Position numbers and translations under genes: made by a program
Notes under the pieces: generated by a model
Databases searched by the model: none
What the model saw: only the letters and a program-made list of their open reading frames with translations
Told to the model about the DNA's origin: nothing
Assembly: GCF_900105395.1 (NCBI RefSeq)
Contig: NZ_LT629775.1
Span: 4,610,001-4,674,000, forward strand
DNA: 64,000 nucleotides
Reading direction: 5' to 3'
From: Streptomyces sp. TLI_053
GTDB taxonomy: Bacteria > Actinomycetota > Actinomycetes > Streptomycetales > Streptomycetaceae
Part shown: piece after piece, positions 16,597-25,218 of the stretch
Layout: the number at the start of each line of letters is the position of its first letter
Numbering within the stretch: position 1 is the first letter of the stretch

Positions 16597-17495
16597 GAGC
16601 TCGTAACACGATCACTGGCCTTGGGTGTTGAGGCGCCGCCAGCAGATGACCGCGCAGGCGAGTGAGACGAAGGCGTTGTGGAGGTCGAGACGTCGTTCCC
16701 AGCGGACGGCGAGGCGCTTGAACTGGTGGAGCTGGGCGAAGGTCTGCTCGACGACGTAGCGGAGCTTGCCGAGACCGATGATGTCCCGAGATCCCTTGCG
16801 GGAGATGACTGGCAGGATCCGGCGTTTTCGCAGCTCGCGGCGGTTGGGGTTGCTGTCGTAGCCCTTGTCACCGAGCAGGGCGTCCGGGCGCTTGCGGGGG
16901 TGACCGATCCGGCCGGCGACCGGCGGGATGCCGTCGACCAGGGCAAGGGTCTGGGTGACGTCGTTGACGTTGGCGGCGGTGGTGATCACGTGGAACGGGA
17001 TGCCGCCACCGTCGCTGATCAGGTGGTGTTTGCTGCCGCTCTTGCGGCGGTCGACCAGCGACGGGCCGGTTGCCTCGCCCCTTTCTTCGCGCGCACGTGG
17101 GAGGCGTCCACGCAGGCGCGCGTCCAGTCGATCAGTCCGGCCGCGTTCAGCTCGGCCAGGAGTATGTGGTGCAGAGCCTCAAACACCCCGGCCTTCTGCC
17201 AGCGGCCGAGCCGGCGCCAGCAGGTCTGCCCGGAGCCGAAGCCCAGCTCCAGCGGCAACTGCTGCCAGGTGATGCCGGTGTACAGCACGAACAGGATGCC
17301 CTGAAGGCAGAGCCGGTCGTCCACCGGGCGAGGGCCCGGCGGCCGCTCCGGCCAGGCCGGCAGCAGGGGTTCGATCCGGACCCACAGCTCGTCATCCACG
17401 ATCCACGGCTTCTTGCTCACGCCATCACGAACGGACGAATCGTCACATCGGTCACGCCCCAACAGCAACGATCGCCAAGATCGTGTTACGAGTTC
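16597..17495 (-). mobile_element. Complete IS5-family insertion sequence with 17-bp inverted repeats
   Basis: Terminal repeats GAGCTCGTAACACGATC (16597-16613) and the inverse of 17479-17495 match at 16 of 17 positions. The trinucleotide ATA flanks both ends (16594-16596 and 17496-17498), fitting a 3-bp target duplication. Length is 899 bp. It inserted between the integrase/IS630 remnant and the hsd operon. Confidence 0.85.
16612..17420 (-). CDS. IS5-family transposase in two frames (OrfA/OrfB, probable programmed frameshift)
   Basis: OrfA starts at GTG 17420 (VSKKPWIVDDELWVRIEPLLP) and covers the N-terminal domain and the first catalytic Asp (CVDASHVRAKKG). OrfB continues in another frame (ITTAANVNDVTQTLALVD, LLGDKGYDSNPNRREL) to the catalytic Glu in RYVVEQTFAQLHQFKRLAVRWERR. 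The frames join at AAGAAAGGGG near 17080-17090, a slippery run where a -1 shift yields KKGGEATGPSLVDRRKSGSK, the family consensus. A two-frame transposase is normal for this IS group, so it may be active and not broken. Confidence 0.83.
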
Positions 17496-17534
17496 ATAGC
17501 GCAGAATCTAAGGAACGTCACCACCCCGAAACGC

Positions 17535-20500
17535 TCAGTAGTCGTTTCCTCCAACGCCCAGCCCAAAGAACCGCTCGAAGAACTGTGTCAATGTTTCGAT
17601 CACACGCTTCTTCTTGTCGCTGTGCCCGCCATCGCGGCTGAACCGAGAGACAGGGGGGAGGATCTTAGTAATCTCCGTACCAGTCGTACGGATCTGCCCG
17701 TCACGGAACGCGGTCGTGACGAACGCCCGGGTCTGCTCGGGCTTGAGTTTTTGCTCCTCGATGATCGCCGCGAGTTCAGTATCTCGCTTCGCCTCCACGT
17801 ACGCCTGCCACTGTTCATCGACAGCACCCTGCACAGACAGCGAGTTTACGAAGTCTTCAACAAGGTCGCGCTTGCTCCGCAGGCTCGGGCTAGCGTCGAC
17901 CGCACGCGAGATCTGGGCACGAATCTCCTTGTCCTCGCCGTCCCCACGCTCGGCCCGCAACTTCTCAACAAGCATCAAGATGTAGTCGACGTTGATCTCG
18001 ACCTGCTTGACCAGTTCGATCTCGAAGACGACATCCTCGTTGATGCGTTCCTTCTCCGTGGCGGTCTCCGCACGGAACTCGGCATACAAGTTGAGGTAGA
18101 CACTGCGATAGTCCTGGTGCTGGCGATCTGTCAACAGGTCCTGGCCAACGAAGTCGTCAAACTCGGTCAGGATGTTGTGCAGCCGCAGTACGGCCCCGAA
18201 AAGGTTGATAAATTCCTTCTGGGCCTGCTCCCCGGTGATGGGGGTGCCAAGTGGGAAGGTCCGTAGCAGCTCAGTGGCCTTCTCCACGTACTCGCTGTAG
18301 TACTCACTGAAGGACGGCACGATGACGATGCCCTTGGCGTCCTTGTTCCCGAACAGCTCGAGCGCCGCGTTCGTCTCCTCCTCAAGGTCACGGAAGACGA
18401 CGATATTCCCGTGGCGTTTGACGGAGTTGAGGATCCGATTGGTGCGCGAGTATGCCTGGATCAAACCATGCATCTTCAGGTGCTTGTCGACGAACAGCGT
18501 GTTGAGCGTGGTCGCGTCGAAGCCGGTGAGGAACATGTTCACCACGATGACCAAGTCGATCTCGCGGTTCTTCATTCGCTGCGACAGGTCCTTGTAATAG
18601 TTCTGGAACTTGTCCGCGCTAATGTCGTAGCTGGTGCCGAACATCGCGTTGTAGTCCCGGATCGCATCTTCCAGGAACGTGCGCACGTCTCTGCTCAGGG
18701 CGTCGGTGTCAAACGCCTCGTCGTCAAGAATCCCGTCATCGGTGGCCTCGTTCGCGCCGTAGGAGAAAATGATGCCCACCTTCAGCCGCTGATCTGGGGT
18801 GATCGCCTCCTGCTGATGCTTGAACTGCAAGTAATAGCGCTGCGCTGCCTCAATTGAGGCGGTGGCGAGCAGCGCGTTGAAGCCGCGGACTCGCTTCTTC
18901 TCACGACGTGCCTCTACCTGACGCCTCGTCCGGGTCGATTCCGCAACATTGGCGACAACCGCGTGCTCATAGCTCGTCTGCCGCTTCGTCTTCTGATCGA
19001 AGTGCTCCAGGATGTACGTCGTGATCTCGCGGAGTCGGCGCACATCCAACAGAGCGCGCTCCCGATCGATCGCCGGCACCTGCTTATCATCTGGGTTGCC
19101 GACCTTGATCGTGTTGATGTAGTCGATTCGGAACGGCAGGACATTCCTGTCCGTGATCGCGTCTATGATCGTGTACGTGTGTAGCTTGTCGCCGAAAGCC
19201 TGCTCAGTGGTCTTCAGCAGCGGGTTCCCGCCACTCGAGGAGTTGACCGGGAAGATCGGAGTACCGGTGAAGCCGAACAGGTTGTACCGCTTGAAGGCCC
19301 GCGTGATGTCGGTGTGCATGTCGCCGAACTGCGACCGGTGACACTCGTCGAAGATGATCACGGAGTGACCCGCGAACATCTCGTGTCCCCGGTTCGCCTT
19401 GATGAAGGTCGACAGCTTCTGGATCGTCGTGATGATGATACTTGCGTTCGGATCCTCCAGCTGCTTCTTCAAGATCGCCGTGGACGCGTTCGAGTTGGCG
19501 GCGCCTTTCTCGAAGCGGTCGTACTCGCGCATCGTCTGATAGTCGAGGTCTTTGCGGTCGACGACGAACAAGACTTTCGCGACATCGGGTAGCTTCGATG
19601 CCAGCTGCGCAGCCTTGAACGACGTCAGCGTCTTGCCCGACCCGGTCGTATGCCAGACGTATCCGCCCGCCTCGACGGTGCCAAGCGTCCTGCGGTTCGT
19701 CGAGCACTCGATCTTCCGCAAGATCCGTTCCGTCGCCACGATCTGGTACGGCCGCATCACTAGCAGGTCACGGTCGGCTGTCAGCACGCAATACTTCGTC
19801 AGCACGTTCAACAGCGAGTGCTTAGCGAAGAACGTCTTGACGAACGCGGTCAGCTCCGCGATGGGCTTGTTCTGCGCGTCCGCCCACCACGACGTGAATT
19901 CGAACGAGTTGCTTGACTTCTTGCCCTTGCCCGCGCCGGCAGCCTTCCGGTTGTCCTTCAAGTGCTTCGAGCGGTTGCTGTTGGAGTAGTACTTCGTCAG
20001 CGTTCCGTTGCTGATCACAAACAACTGCACATACTCGAATAGCCCCGAGCCTGCCCAGAAGCTATCGCGCTGGTACCGGTTGATCTGGTTGAACGCCTCA
20101 CGGATGTCCACCCCACGGCGCTTGAGCTCGATATGCACCATCGGTAGACCGTTAACCAGCACCGTCACGTCGTACCGGTTCGCGAAGCTCGCACGGCCCT
20201 CGCCCCGGTCAACCTCATACTGGTTAATGACCTGCAGCCGATTGTTGTGGATGTTCTTCTTGTCGATGAGAGTGATGTTCTTTGTCGAACCATCGTCACG
20301 CTTCAGAATCTGAACATGGTCTTCCTGGACTCGCACCGTCTTCTCGACGATTCCCTCGTTCTGTCCGGAAATCCTGGTAGAGAAGAACGACTCCCACTCG
20401 GAATCCGAGAATGACACGTGGTTCAGCGCCTCAAGCTGGATCCGAAGGTTCGCTACCAGCTGCGCCTCGGATGTGATCGGGAGGTACTCATACGCCTGCG

Positions 20501-20648
20501 CCTCCAGCAGACGGATCATCTCCCGCTCAAGCGCCGCCTCCGATTGGTATGCCGCAGCTCCAGAGGCATCGGGGACGTATTCAGCAACGACAGTGCTTTC
20601 AGCCGAGACGGCGATCGGATCGTACCTGCGCGCCTGCGCTTCCCTCAT
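17535..20648 (-). CDS. hsdR: Type I restriction enzyme, R (endonuclease/translocase) subunit
   Basis: 1037 residues. The N-terminal PD-(D/E)XK nuclease has Glu174-x-Lys176 in VHIELKRRG. The SF2 motor has Walker A HTTGSGKT (Lys339) and a DECH box at 434-437, followed by motifs FGFTGTP and later VVNMFLTGFD. The C-terminal helical domain binds HsdM. It resembles the type IC (EcoR124I) group. With HsdM and HsdS it translocates and cuts unmethylated DNA. Its ATG overlaps the hsdS stop by 4 nt, so it is the last gene of a four-gene operon. Base composition is visibly less GC-rich than the flanks, indicating transfer. The IS at 16597-17495 ends 40 bp past its stop. Confidence 0.96.
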   Translation of the reverse strand: MREAQARRYDPIAVSAESTVVAEYVPDASGAAAYQSEAALEREMIRLLEAQAYEYLPITSEAQLVANLRIQLEALNHVSFSDSEWESFFSTRISGQNEGIVEKTVRVQEDHVQILKRDDGSTKNITLIDKKNIHNNRLQVINQYEVDRGEGRASFANRYDVTVLVNGLPMVHIELKRRGVDIREAFNQINRYQRDSFWAGSGLFEYVQLFVISNGTLTKYYSNSNRSKHLKDNRKAAGAGKGKKSSNSFEFTSWWADAQNKPIAELTAFVKTFFAKHSLLNVLTKYCVLTADRDLLVMRPYQIVATERILRKIECSTNRRTLGTVEAGGYVWHTTGSGKTLTSFKAAQLASKLPDVAKVLFVVDRKDLDYQTMREYDRFEKGAANSNASTAILKKQLEDPNASIIITTIQKLSTFIKANRGHEMFAGHSVIIFDECHRSQFGDMHTDITRAFKRYNLFGFTGTPIFPVNSSSGGNPLLKTTEQAFGDKLHTYTIIDAITDRNVLPFRIDYINTIKVGNPDDKQVPAIDRERALLDVRRLREITTYILEHFDQKTKRQTSYEHAVVANVAESTRTRRQVEARREKKRVRGFNALLATASIEAAQRYYLQFKHQQEAITPDQRLKVGIIFSYGANEATDDGILDDEAFDTDALSRDVRTFLEDAIRDYNAMFGTSYDISADKFQNYYKDLSQRMKNREIDLVIVVNMFLTGFDATTLNTLFVDKHLKMHGLIQAYSRTNRILNSVKRHGNIVVFRDLEEETNAALELFGNKDAKGIVIVPSFSEYYSEYVEKATELLRTFPLGTPITGEQAQKEFINLFGAVLRLHNILTEFDDFVGQDLLTDRQHQDYRSVYLNLYAEFRAETATEKERINEDVVFEIELVKQVEINVDYILMLVEKLRAERGDGEDKEIRAQISRAVDASPSLRSKRDLVEDFVNSLSVQGAVDEQWQAYVEAKRDTELAAIIEEQKLKPEQTRAFVTTAFRDGQIRTTGTEITKILPPVSRFSRDGGHSDKKKRVIETLTQFFERFFGLGVGGNDY

Positions 20649-21898
20649 GCCGCAGCCTCCTTGAACGTCAAGAGCCGATCACGGTAGTACTCGTACTGCT
20701 TGCGACGAGCACTGAGCTCGGCGGGGAGGCCGATAGCCAGATCATTCGCCAACACGTCGAAAGTATCGAGAAGCGCGACGATACGACGCTGCTCAGCAGT
20801 GGAAGGCAACGACACAGGCCAAGACGCCATCGCTGCGATCGGGATCCTGTCCACGGTGGATCCTCGAACTGTCCGTTTTTTGATCTCATCTTGGAATTGC
20901 GGGCCGAGATAGAGAAGCGTGAGGAAACGTGGAACCAATTCCCCCTGCTTCGGGCGAAGCAGGCCCATCCGCCGCCCAAGCGCGGCGGGTTCGTTTCGAT
21001 CCCAAAAAGCAGCTTGTCCAAGTCGCGTCTCATAGGAGAACATCGTGTCGCCAAACTGCGGAGTCACCCTTCGTGTCCAGTCTGGATACTGATCATCCCC
21101 TAGGTGAGCTGACTCGGCAAGGTCGAATCGGCCATTCTTAAGCGAGGAGATACTCAAGTACCAGGGGCCATCTGCCGTCTTCTTCGGTGTGGCGTGAGGG
21201 CCATCAAATACATCCGCGATGTCGCCAAGCGTCACGGTTTGCCAATCCTCACGGGGCGACAGCAACGCCTTCCAATACCAGGCTCGCTGGGCGTGGCGCG
21301 CCTCCAGCTCCGCCTCCAGCTCCGCCTCCAGCCCCGCCTCCAACTGAGTGAACTGGTCCAATACTTTCACGATCTCCCGCTGCACCTCGAGAGGCGGCAT
21401 GGGTACTCGCACCTTCGCGAGGCGCGCTTTCGATACGTTGAAGCGAGTCACGCCGTTTGCAGTTTTGATGATCTGGCTGCGCATCTGGCTTGATCGGAAC
21501 AGGTGCTTGGAGAACTCTGGATCTAGCAGGTCTGGATCATTCGGCCTGAATCCAATACAGAAGCTATTTAGATAGAGAGGTTCGTTCACCTTTGCAGTCA
21601 CTACAGATACCATACCGACTTCGTCAGCAGACTCCGACGAGCCAGTGAAAATAACATCGCCGTGTTTGAGCATCCGTTGCCGTTCGCCGCTTTCGATCTT
21701 CACGAAGTCATTAGCCTCGACATCGACTGCAGCGTTACTGAACACGTTCATATAAGACACATAACGGGCGTTGCCATTACTAAAGTCAGCCTTCGACTTG
21801 CCCGTCAGTCCACCAAATACCGTACCTGAATCACCAAGCTCCTGGAAAACCACTCCATCCGGGCGGAGCTCCTGAATCATTTCATCGATACGACTCAC
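20645..21898 (-). CDS. hsdS: Type I restriction enzyme, S (specificity) subunit
   Basis: 417 residues. It has two target-recognition domains separated by conserved helical regions. The first half ends with MPPLEVQREIVKVLDQFTQLEAGLEAELEAELEARHAQ, and the second with LPSTAEQRRIVALLDTFDVLANDL. Each TRD reads half of a bipartite DNA site. The central helix contains a short repeat (EAELEAELEA); such repeats set the spacer length between half-sites in EcoR124-type enzymes. It overlaps its neighbours by 4 nt on both sides. Confidence 0.93.
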   Translation of the reverse strand: MSRIDEMIQELRPDGVVFQELGDSGTVFGGLTGKSKADFSNGNARYVSYMNVFSNAAVDVEANDFVKIESGERQRMLKHGDVIFTGSSESADEVGMVSVVTAKVNEPLYLNSFCIGFRPNDPDLLDPEFSKHLFRSSQMRSQIIKTANGVTRFNVSKARLAKVRVPMPPLEVQREIVKVLDQFTQLEAGLEAELEAELEARHAQRAWYWKALLSPREDWQTVTLGDIADVFDGPHATPKKTADGPWYLSISSLKNGRFDLAESAHLGDDQYPDWTRRVTPQFGDTMFSYETRLGQAAFWDRNEPAALGRRMGLLRPKQGELVPRFLTLLYLGPQFQDEIKKRTVRGSTVDRIPIAAMASWPVSLPSTAEQRRIVALLDTFDVLANDLAIGLPAELSARRKQYEYYRDRLLTFKEAAA

Positions 21899-22704
21899 GA
21901 GACGCCTCCTCCTGTGATCTTACTAATATTCTCGACGTTCCAGCCTAGCTCTTCGATCGCTCGGGCGTATTCGTTGTCACGGCTTACTTCGTCAACAACG
22001 CCTAGGACCAACTGGAGGCAGGGATTATACTTCCTGAGCGCCTCCTCTTCGCTTGACTCACCGTGGATAATTTCGCTGAGCTCGCGAAATAGCTGATATC
22101 CATCACTTGAGAAACGTCGCGGAATGATGCTGCGAACTTGATTCACTTTCTCCAACACCTCGAAAAAGGGGAGATTTCGTCCGTTTTGCCTCTTTGTCTC
22201 GATCTTGGCGATGCCGGCCACTTCGAACGTAATGAGCTCAAAGACTTTACGAAGATAGATGATCGATCCGGCACCGAGCTGGTTCTCATATGCGAGCTGT
22301 GCTCGCTTGACCAAATCCGAGAACGGACCCTGATGGCTATCGACCCTGTCGGCACGGTCACGAAGGTTTTCGGTGTAGCGCTCGATACAAACTTCTGGTG
22401 CAACACTGGAGATATCGCTGTCGCTGCCAATCAGGAACCATATTTCCACGGATGACCGGCACTCAACGCATTGCAGCGTAGCGTCAATACTGATCTGATT
22501 GTCACCAAGGCCCAAACATGACAGCTCATCTCCGGACATGAAGGTTCGCTGAGCGTCACAGGCTCGGCAATGGAAATTTCGGAGGACCTTCCCTACTTTG
22601 ATCCTCTTATGCTTGCCCCACTTCAGTGCGTGTCCGTCAAGAAAGCCATCCACTTGCATGGTTGCCACAACGGGAGCGTCGGAGAGGAGTTTAGACAGGC
22701 GCAT
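21895..22704 (-). CDS. Zinc-ribbon/DUF4145-like protein encoded inside the type I R-M operon
   Basis: 269 residues. The N-terminal half has two Cys pairs (FHCRACDAQ and LQCVECRSS), which probably form a zinc ribbon. The C-terminal half is helical, with AGSIIYLRKVFELITFEVAGI and FRELSEIIHGESSEEEALRKY, resembling DUF4145 modules sometimes found beside or within restriction subunits. It overlaps hsdM by 14 nt and hsdS by 4 nt, so it is an integral operon member. It could modulate the R-M complex or be a passenger with its own defence role. This is inference from position. The DUF4145 assignment is by pattern only. Confidence 0.7.
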   Translation of the reverse strand: MRLSKLLSDAPVVATMQVDGFLDGHALKWGKHKRIKVGKVLRNFHCRACDAQRTFMSGDELSCLGLGDNQISIDATLQCVECRSSVEIWFLIGSDSDISSVAPEVCIERYTENLRDRADRVDSHQGPFSDLVKRAQLAYENQLGAGSIIYLRKVFELITFEVAGIAKIETKRQNGRNLPFFEVLEKVNQVRSIIPRRFSSDGYQLFRELSEIIHGESSEEEALRKYNPCLQLVLGVVDEVSRDNEYARAIEELGWNVENISKITGGGVS

Positions 22705-24271
22705 TGCCCCCTGCTTCCAGCTCGTAAACGATCGCGTCGATCGACGTGCGCAGCGCGGCCTGCCGCGCCACGATGCGGGCGATCTCGGCGTTCAACTCGA
22801 CGATGTCGACCTCCTTGCGCGTTTCCTCCGACTCCATGTAAGAGGAAACAGCGATGTTGTAGTCGTTCGCCGCGATGTCCTCGATGCTGACGAGCGTGGT
22901 GAAGTGATCTTCCGGCTCACGCGTGGTGAACGCATCGAGGATCTTTGCCTGGTGCTCCTCGAGCAGCTTGTTCTTGTTGCCGACACGCTTGAACTCGGCT
23001 GAGGCGTCGACGAAAAGCACGTTGCTGGAGTTTTTTGACTTCTTCAGTACAAGAATGCACGTAGCGATCGCAGTCCCGAAAAACAGGTCGGCAGGCAATT
23101 GGATGACCGTGTCGACGTAGTTGTTGTCAATCAGGTACTTACGGATCTTCTTTTCCGCCCCTCCACGGTAAAGCACCCCCGGGAACTCGACGATCGCAGC
23201 CGTGCCGTCGACGGCGAGCCAGTTGAGCATGTGCATCGTGAAGGCCAGGTCGGCCTTCGACTTCGGTGCCAGTACGCCCGCCGGCGCAAACCGCTCATCG
23301 TTGATCAGCAGCGGGTTCGCGTCACCTTCCCACCTAATCGAGTACGGCGGGTTGGAGACGATCGCCTCGAATGGTTCATCGTCCCAGTGTGCTGGGTCGA
23401 TCAGCGTGTCGCCGTGCGCGAGGTTGAAGTCGGAGTAGTTAACATCGTGTAGGAACATGTTAATCCGAGCAAGGTTGTATGTTGTCAGGTTGATCTCCTG
23501 ACCGTAGAAACCTTGGCGGATATTCTCCTTGCCAAGCACCTTGCTAAATTTCAGCAAAAGCGAGCCTGACCCGACCGCCGGGTCATAGACCTTGTTAACC
23601 TGCTTCTTGCCGACGACTGTGATGCGCGCCAGTAGTTCCGAGACCTCCTGAGGCGTGTAGTACTCGCCACCGGACTTGCCCGCGTTGGCGGCGTACATCT
23701 GCATCAGGTATTCGTAGGCATCGCCGAACAGGTCGATCGAGTTATCCTCGAACCGCCCTAGAGGCAGATCACCAATGGCGTCAATCAGCTTCACGAGCTT
23801 CTGGTTGCGTTTGGCGACCGTTCCTCCGAGCTTGTTGCTGTTGACGTCAAGGTCGTCAAACAGCCCCTTCAGGCCTTCCTCACTGTCGGTTCCTAGCGCC
23901 GAGCCCTCGATGTTCTTGAAGACCCTCGCGAGAGTCTCGTTAAGGTTCTCGTCCCGCGCGGCGTGCTCGCGGACGTTTGCGAACAGTTCCGACGGCAGAA
24001 TGTAGAAGCCTTTCTCAGCCACCACCTCGTCGCGAGCGAACTCCGCTTGCAGATCGGGAAGCATCTTGTAGTCGAACGACTTATCTCCAGCTTCATGTTC
24101 CCCGCGGTTAATGTACGCCGTCAGGTTCTCGGAGACGAAGCGGTAGAAGAGCATGCCCAGCACGTAGCTCTTGAAGTCCCAACCGTCGACGCTGCCGCGC
24201 AGGTCGTTCGCAATGCGCCAGATCGTCTTATGCAACTCTGTCCGCTGGCCTTCTTTGGTGGTCGGTGCCAT
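22691..24271 (-). CDS. hsdM: Type I restriction enzyme, M (N6-adenine methyltransferase) subunit
   Basis: 526 residues. The N-terminal HsdM helical domain (LHKTIWRIANDLRGSVDGWDFKSYVLGMLFYRF) is followed by the Rossmann methyltransferase: GSGSLLLKF region for SAM binding and NPPY at 307-310 (AIVSNPPYSIRW), the adenine-flipping motif. The C-terminal helical extension contacts HsdS. It methylates adenines in the bipartite target with HsdS and protects host DNA. It is the first gene of the operon. A perfect palindrome lies about 76-92 bp upstream of its ATG. Confidence 0.96.
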   Translation of the reverse strand: MAPTTKEGQRTELHKTIWRIANDLRGSVDGWDFKSYVLGMLFYRFVSENLTAYINRGEHEAGDKSFDYKMLPDLQAEFARDEVVAEKGFYILPSELFANVREHAARDENLNETLARVFKNIEGSALGTDSEEGLKGLFDDLDVNSNKLGGTVAKRNQKLVKLIDAIGDLPLGRFEDNSIDLFGDAYEYLMQMYAANAGKSGGEYYTPQEVSELLARITVVGKKQVNKVYDPAVGSGSLLLKFSKVLGKENIRQGFYGQEINLTTYNLARINMFLHDVNYSDFNLAHGDTLIDPAHWDDEPFEAIVSNPPYSIRWEGDANPLLINDERFAPAGVLAPKSKADLAFTMHMLNWLAVDGTAAIVEFPGVLYRGGAEKKIRKYLIDNNYVDTVIQLPADLFFGTAIATCILVLKKSKNSSNVLFVDASAEFKRVGNKNKLLEEHQAKILDAFTTREPEDHFTTLVSIEDIAANDYNIAVSSYMESEETRKEVDIVELNAEIARIVARQAALRTSIDAIVYELEAGGNAPV

Positions 24272-24346
24272 ATTGCAGTTGCTCTCCTCCGCGCCACGGC
24301 GCGATCACGTTGTCTCGAAGTGTGCAGCTAGAGTACCGGCGGCGGC

Positions 24347-24363
24347 ACAGCCACAGTGGCTGT
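24347..24363. promoter_or_regulatory. Palindrome upstream of hsdM
   Basis: ACAGCCAC-A-GTGGCTGT is a perfect 8-bp-arm inverted repeat, extended by GCAC/GTGC with one bulge. It lies in the promoter-proximal region of the hsd operon and could be an operator. Confidence 0.4.
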
Positions 24364-25030
24364 AGTGCCGATCTAAATGCACTCTGGCGTCGGTGACCCT
24401 GCTGGTGACAGAGGTGGTGTCCAGCCTCGTTGTTGCACCGCAGCGTGCGGTTGATCTTGCGCCCGTGATAGCGCGTCCGGCCTGGCTGTGGGCGGTGGCC
24501 GACCAGGACGGCGCTTCGCGTGTCGCCGCGGGTGCGCCGGGTTCCACCGTCCCGGTGACTGCGGGCTCGCCGGCCAGGACGAGGAGCTGGAGCCGGCGGC
24601 GAGGACGGCAGCAGCCCCACCAGTCCGCTGGGGTCCTTGCTGGCGGCTTCGGCGAGCACCGACTCGATGGTGTTCTGGAAGCACGCCGCCGCAAGGACAC
24701 CGGCCCCACCGGCCGTCCCAAGCGGCCAGACTCCCACCGGAGAAGGCTGGTGCGAGGCTGGTGGGGCGGGGTCTGGAGGAGTCCCTGCCGGAGAACCACG
24801 CGACTAACATCCACTAACATCCACATCCACCGGCGGAGGGCAATCAAGGCCGCCCCTTCCGATGGAGCGCAGCCGGCACGGCACCACCGTATCGACCGAA
24901 GGTCGATGGCCCGCTGGTCTCAGTTCTGGTCTCATTCATGCCCGTACGCCGTAGTTCACCCGGCTCAGTGAGGCCCGCTCCGATGCAGGTCAGGACGGGT
25001 GTGAACCCTGGCGGACGGGGTTCGTAAGAA
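24364..25030. other. Non-coding or decayed right end of element 1
   Basis: No open frame here has convincing protein character on either strand. The longest ones are shifts of one another and rich in Arg/Pro/Trp. A short direct repeat ACTAACATCC occurs near 24803-24823. The last ~125 bp (from 24905) is similar to the sequence before the third tRNA copy (from about 29917), marking it as an element end. Confidence 0.5.
24917..24934 (+). promoter_or_regulatory. Paired GTCTCA boxes, element-1 right arm
   Basis: GTCTCA at 24917 and 24929, 12 bp apart, about 100 bp before the second tRNA copy. It has the same layout as the sites at 14341 and 29929. Confidence 0.55.
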
Positions 25031-25085
25031 TTGGAAAGCGTGTTGGGGGCAACCCCTCACGAGTTCGAATCTCGTATCCTCCGCC
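25031..25085 (+). repeat. Attachment site copy 2 (element 1/element 2 junction)
   Basis: A 55-nt duplicate of the tRNA-Ser 3' part. It lacks the 5' half and cannot form a tRNA. It differs from copy 3 at one base and from copy 1 at four. Confidence 0.88.
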
Positions 25086-25090
25086 GGCAG

Positions 25091-25121
25091 AAGGCCCGGA
25101 CCGCTCAGCGGTCCGGGCCTT
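25091..25121 (+). terminator. Hairpin following attachment copy 2
   Basis: A perfect 14-bp stem (AAGGCCCGGACCGC with its complement) and TCA loop, placed as the tRNA terminator is after copy 1. Confidence 0.7.
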
Positions 25122-25142
25122 CGTCGTTCCCGGCTTCGGGCA

Positions 25143-25159
25143 CCGTGTCAGAGACACGG
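25143..25159. promoter_or_regulatory. Palindrome upstream of the DUF4365 gene
   Basis: CCGTGTC-AGA-GACACGG, 60 bp before the ATG at 25219. It is a possible operator. Confidence 0.3.
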
Positions 25160-25218
25160 GGCAGAATCACGAGGGCAACAGCCGTCCCGAGCCCGGACGA
25201 GGCGGACGGGGAGACAGC

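Noticed and set aside
24393..24971. 192-residue plus-strand frame at the right end of element 1
   Set aside because: Several overlapping frames on both strands are equally open, with Arg/Pro/Trp-rich composition and no RBS or motif.
25031..25085. Second tRNA-Ser gene
   Set aside because: Only the 3' part from the anticodon loop is present; no acceptor 5' strand or D arm precedes it. Same for 30043-30097.
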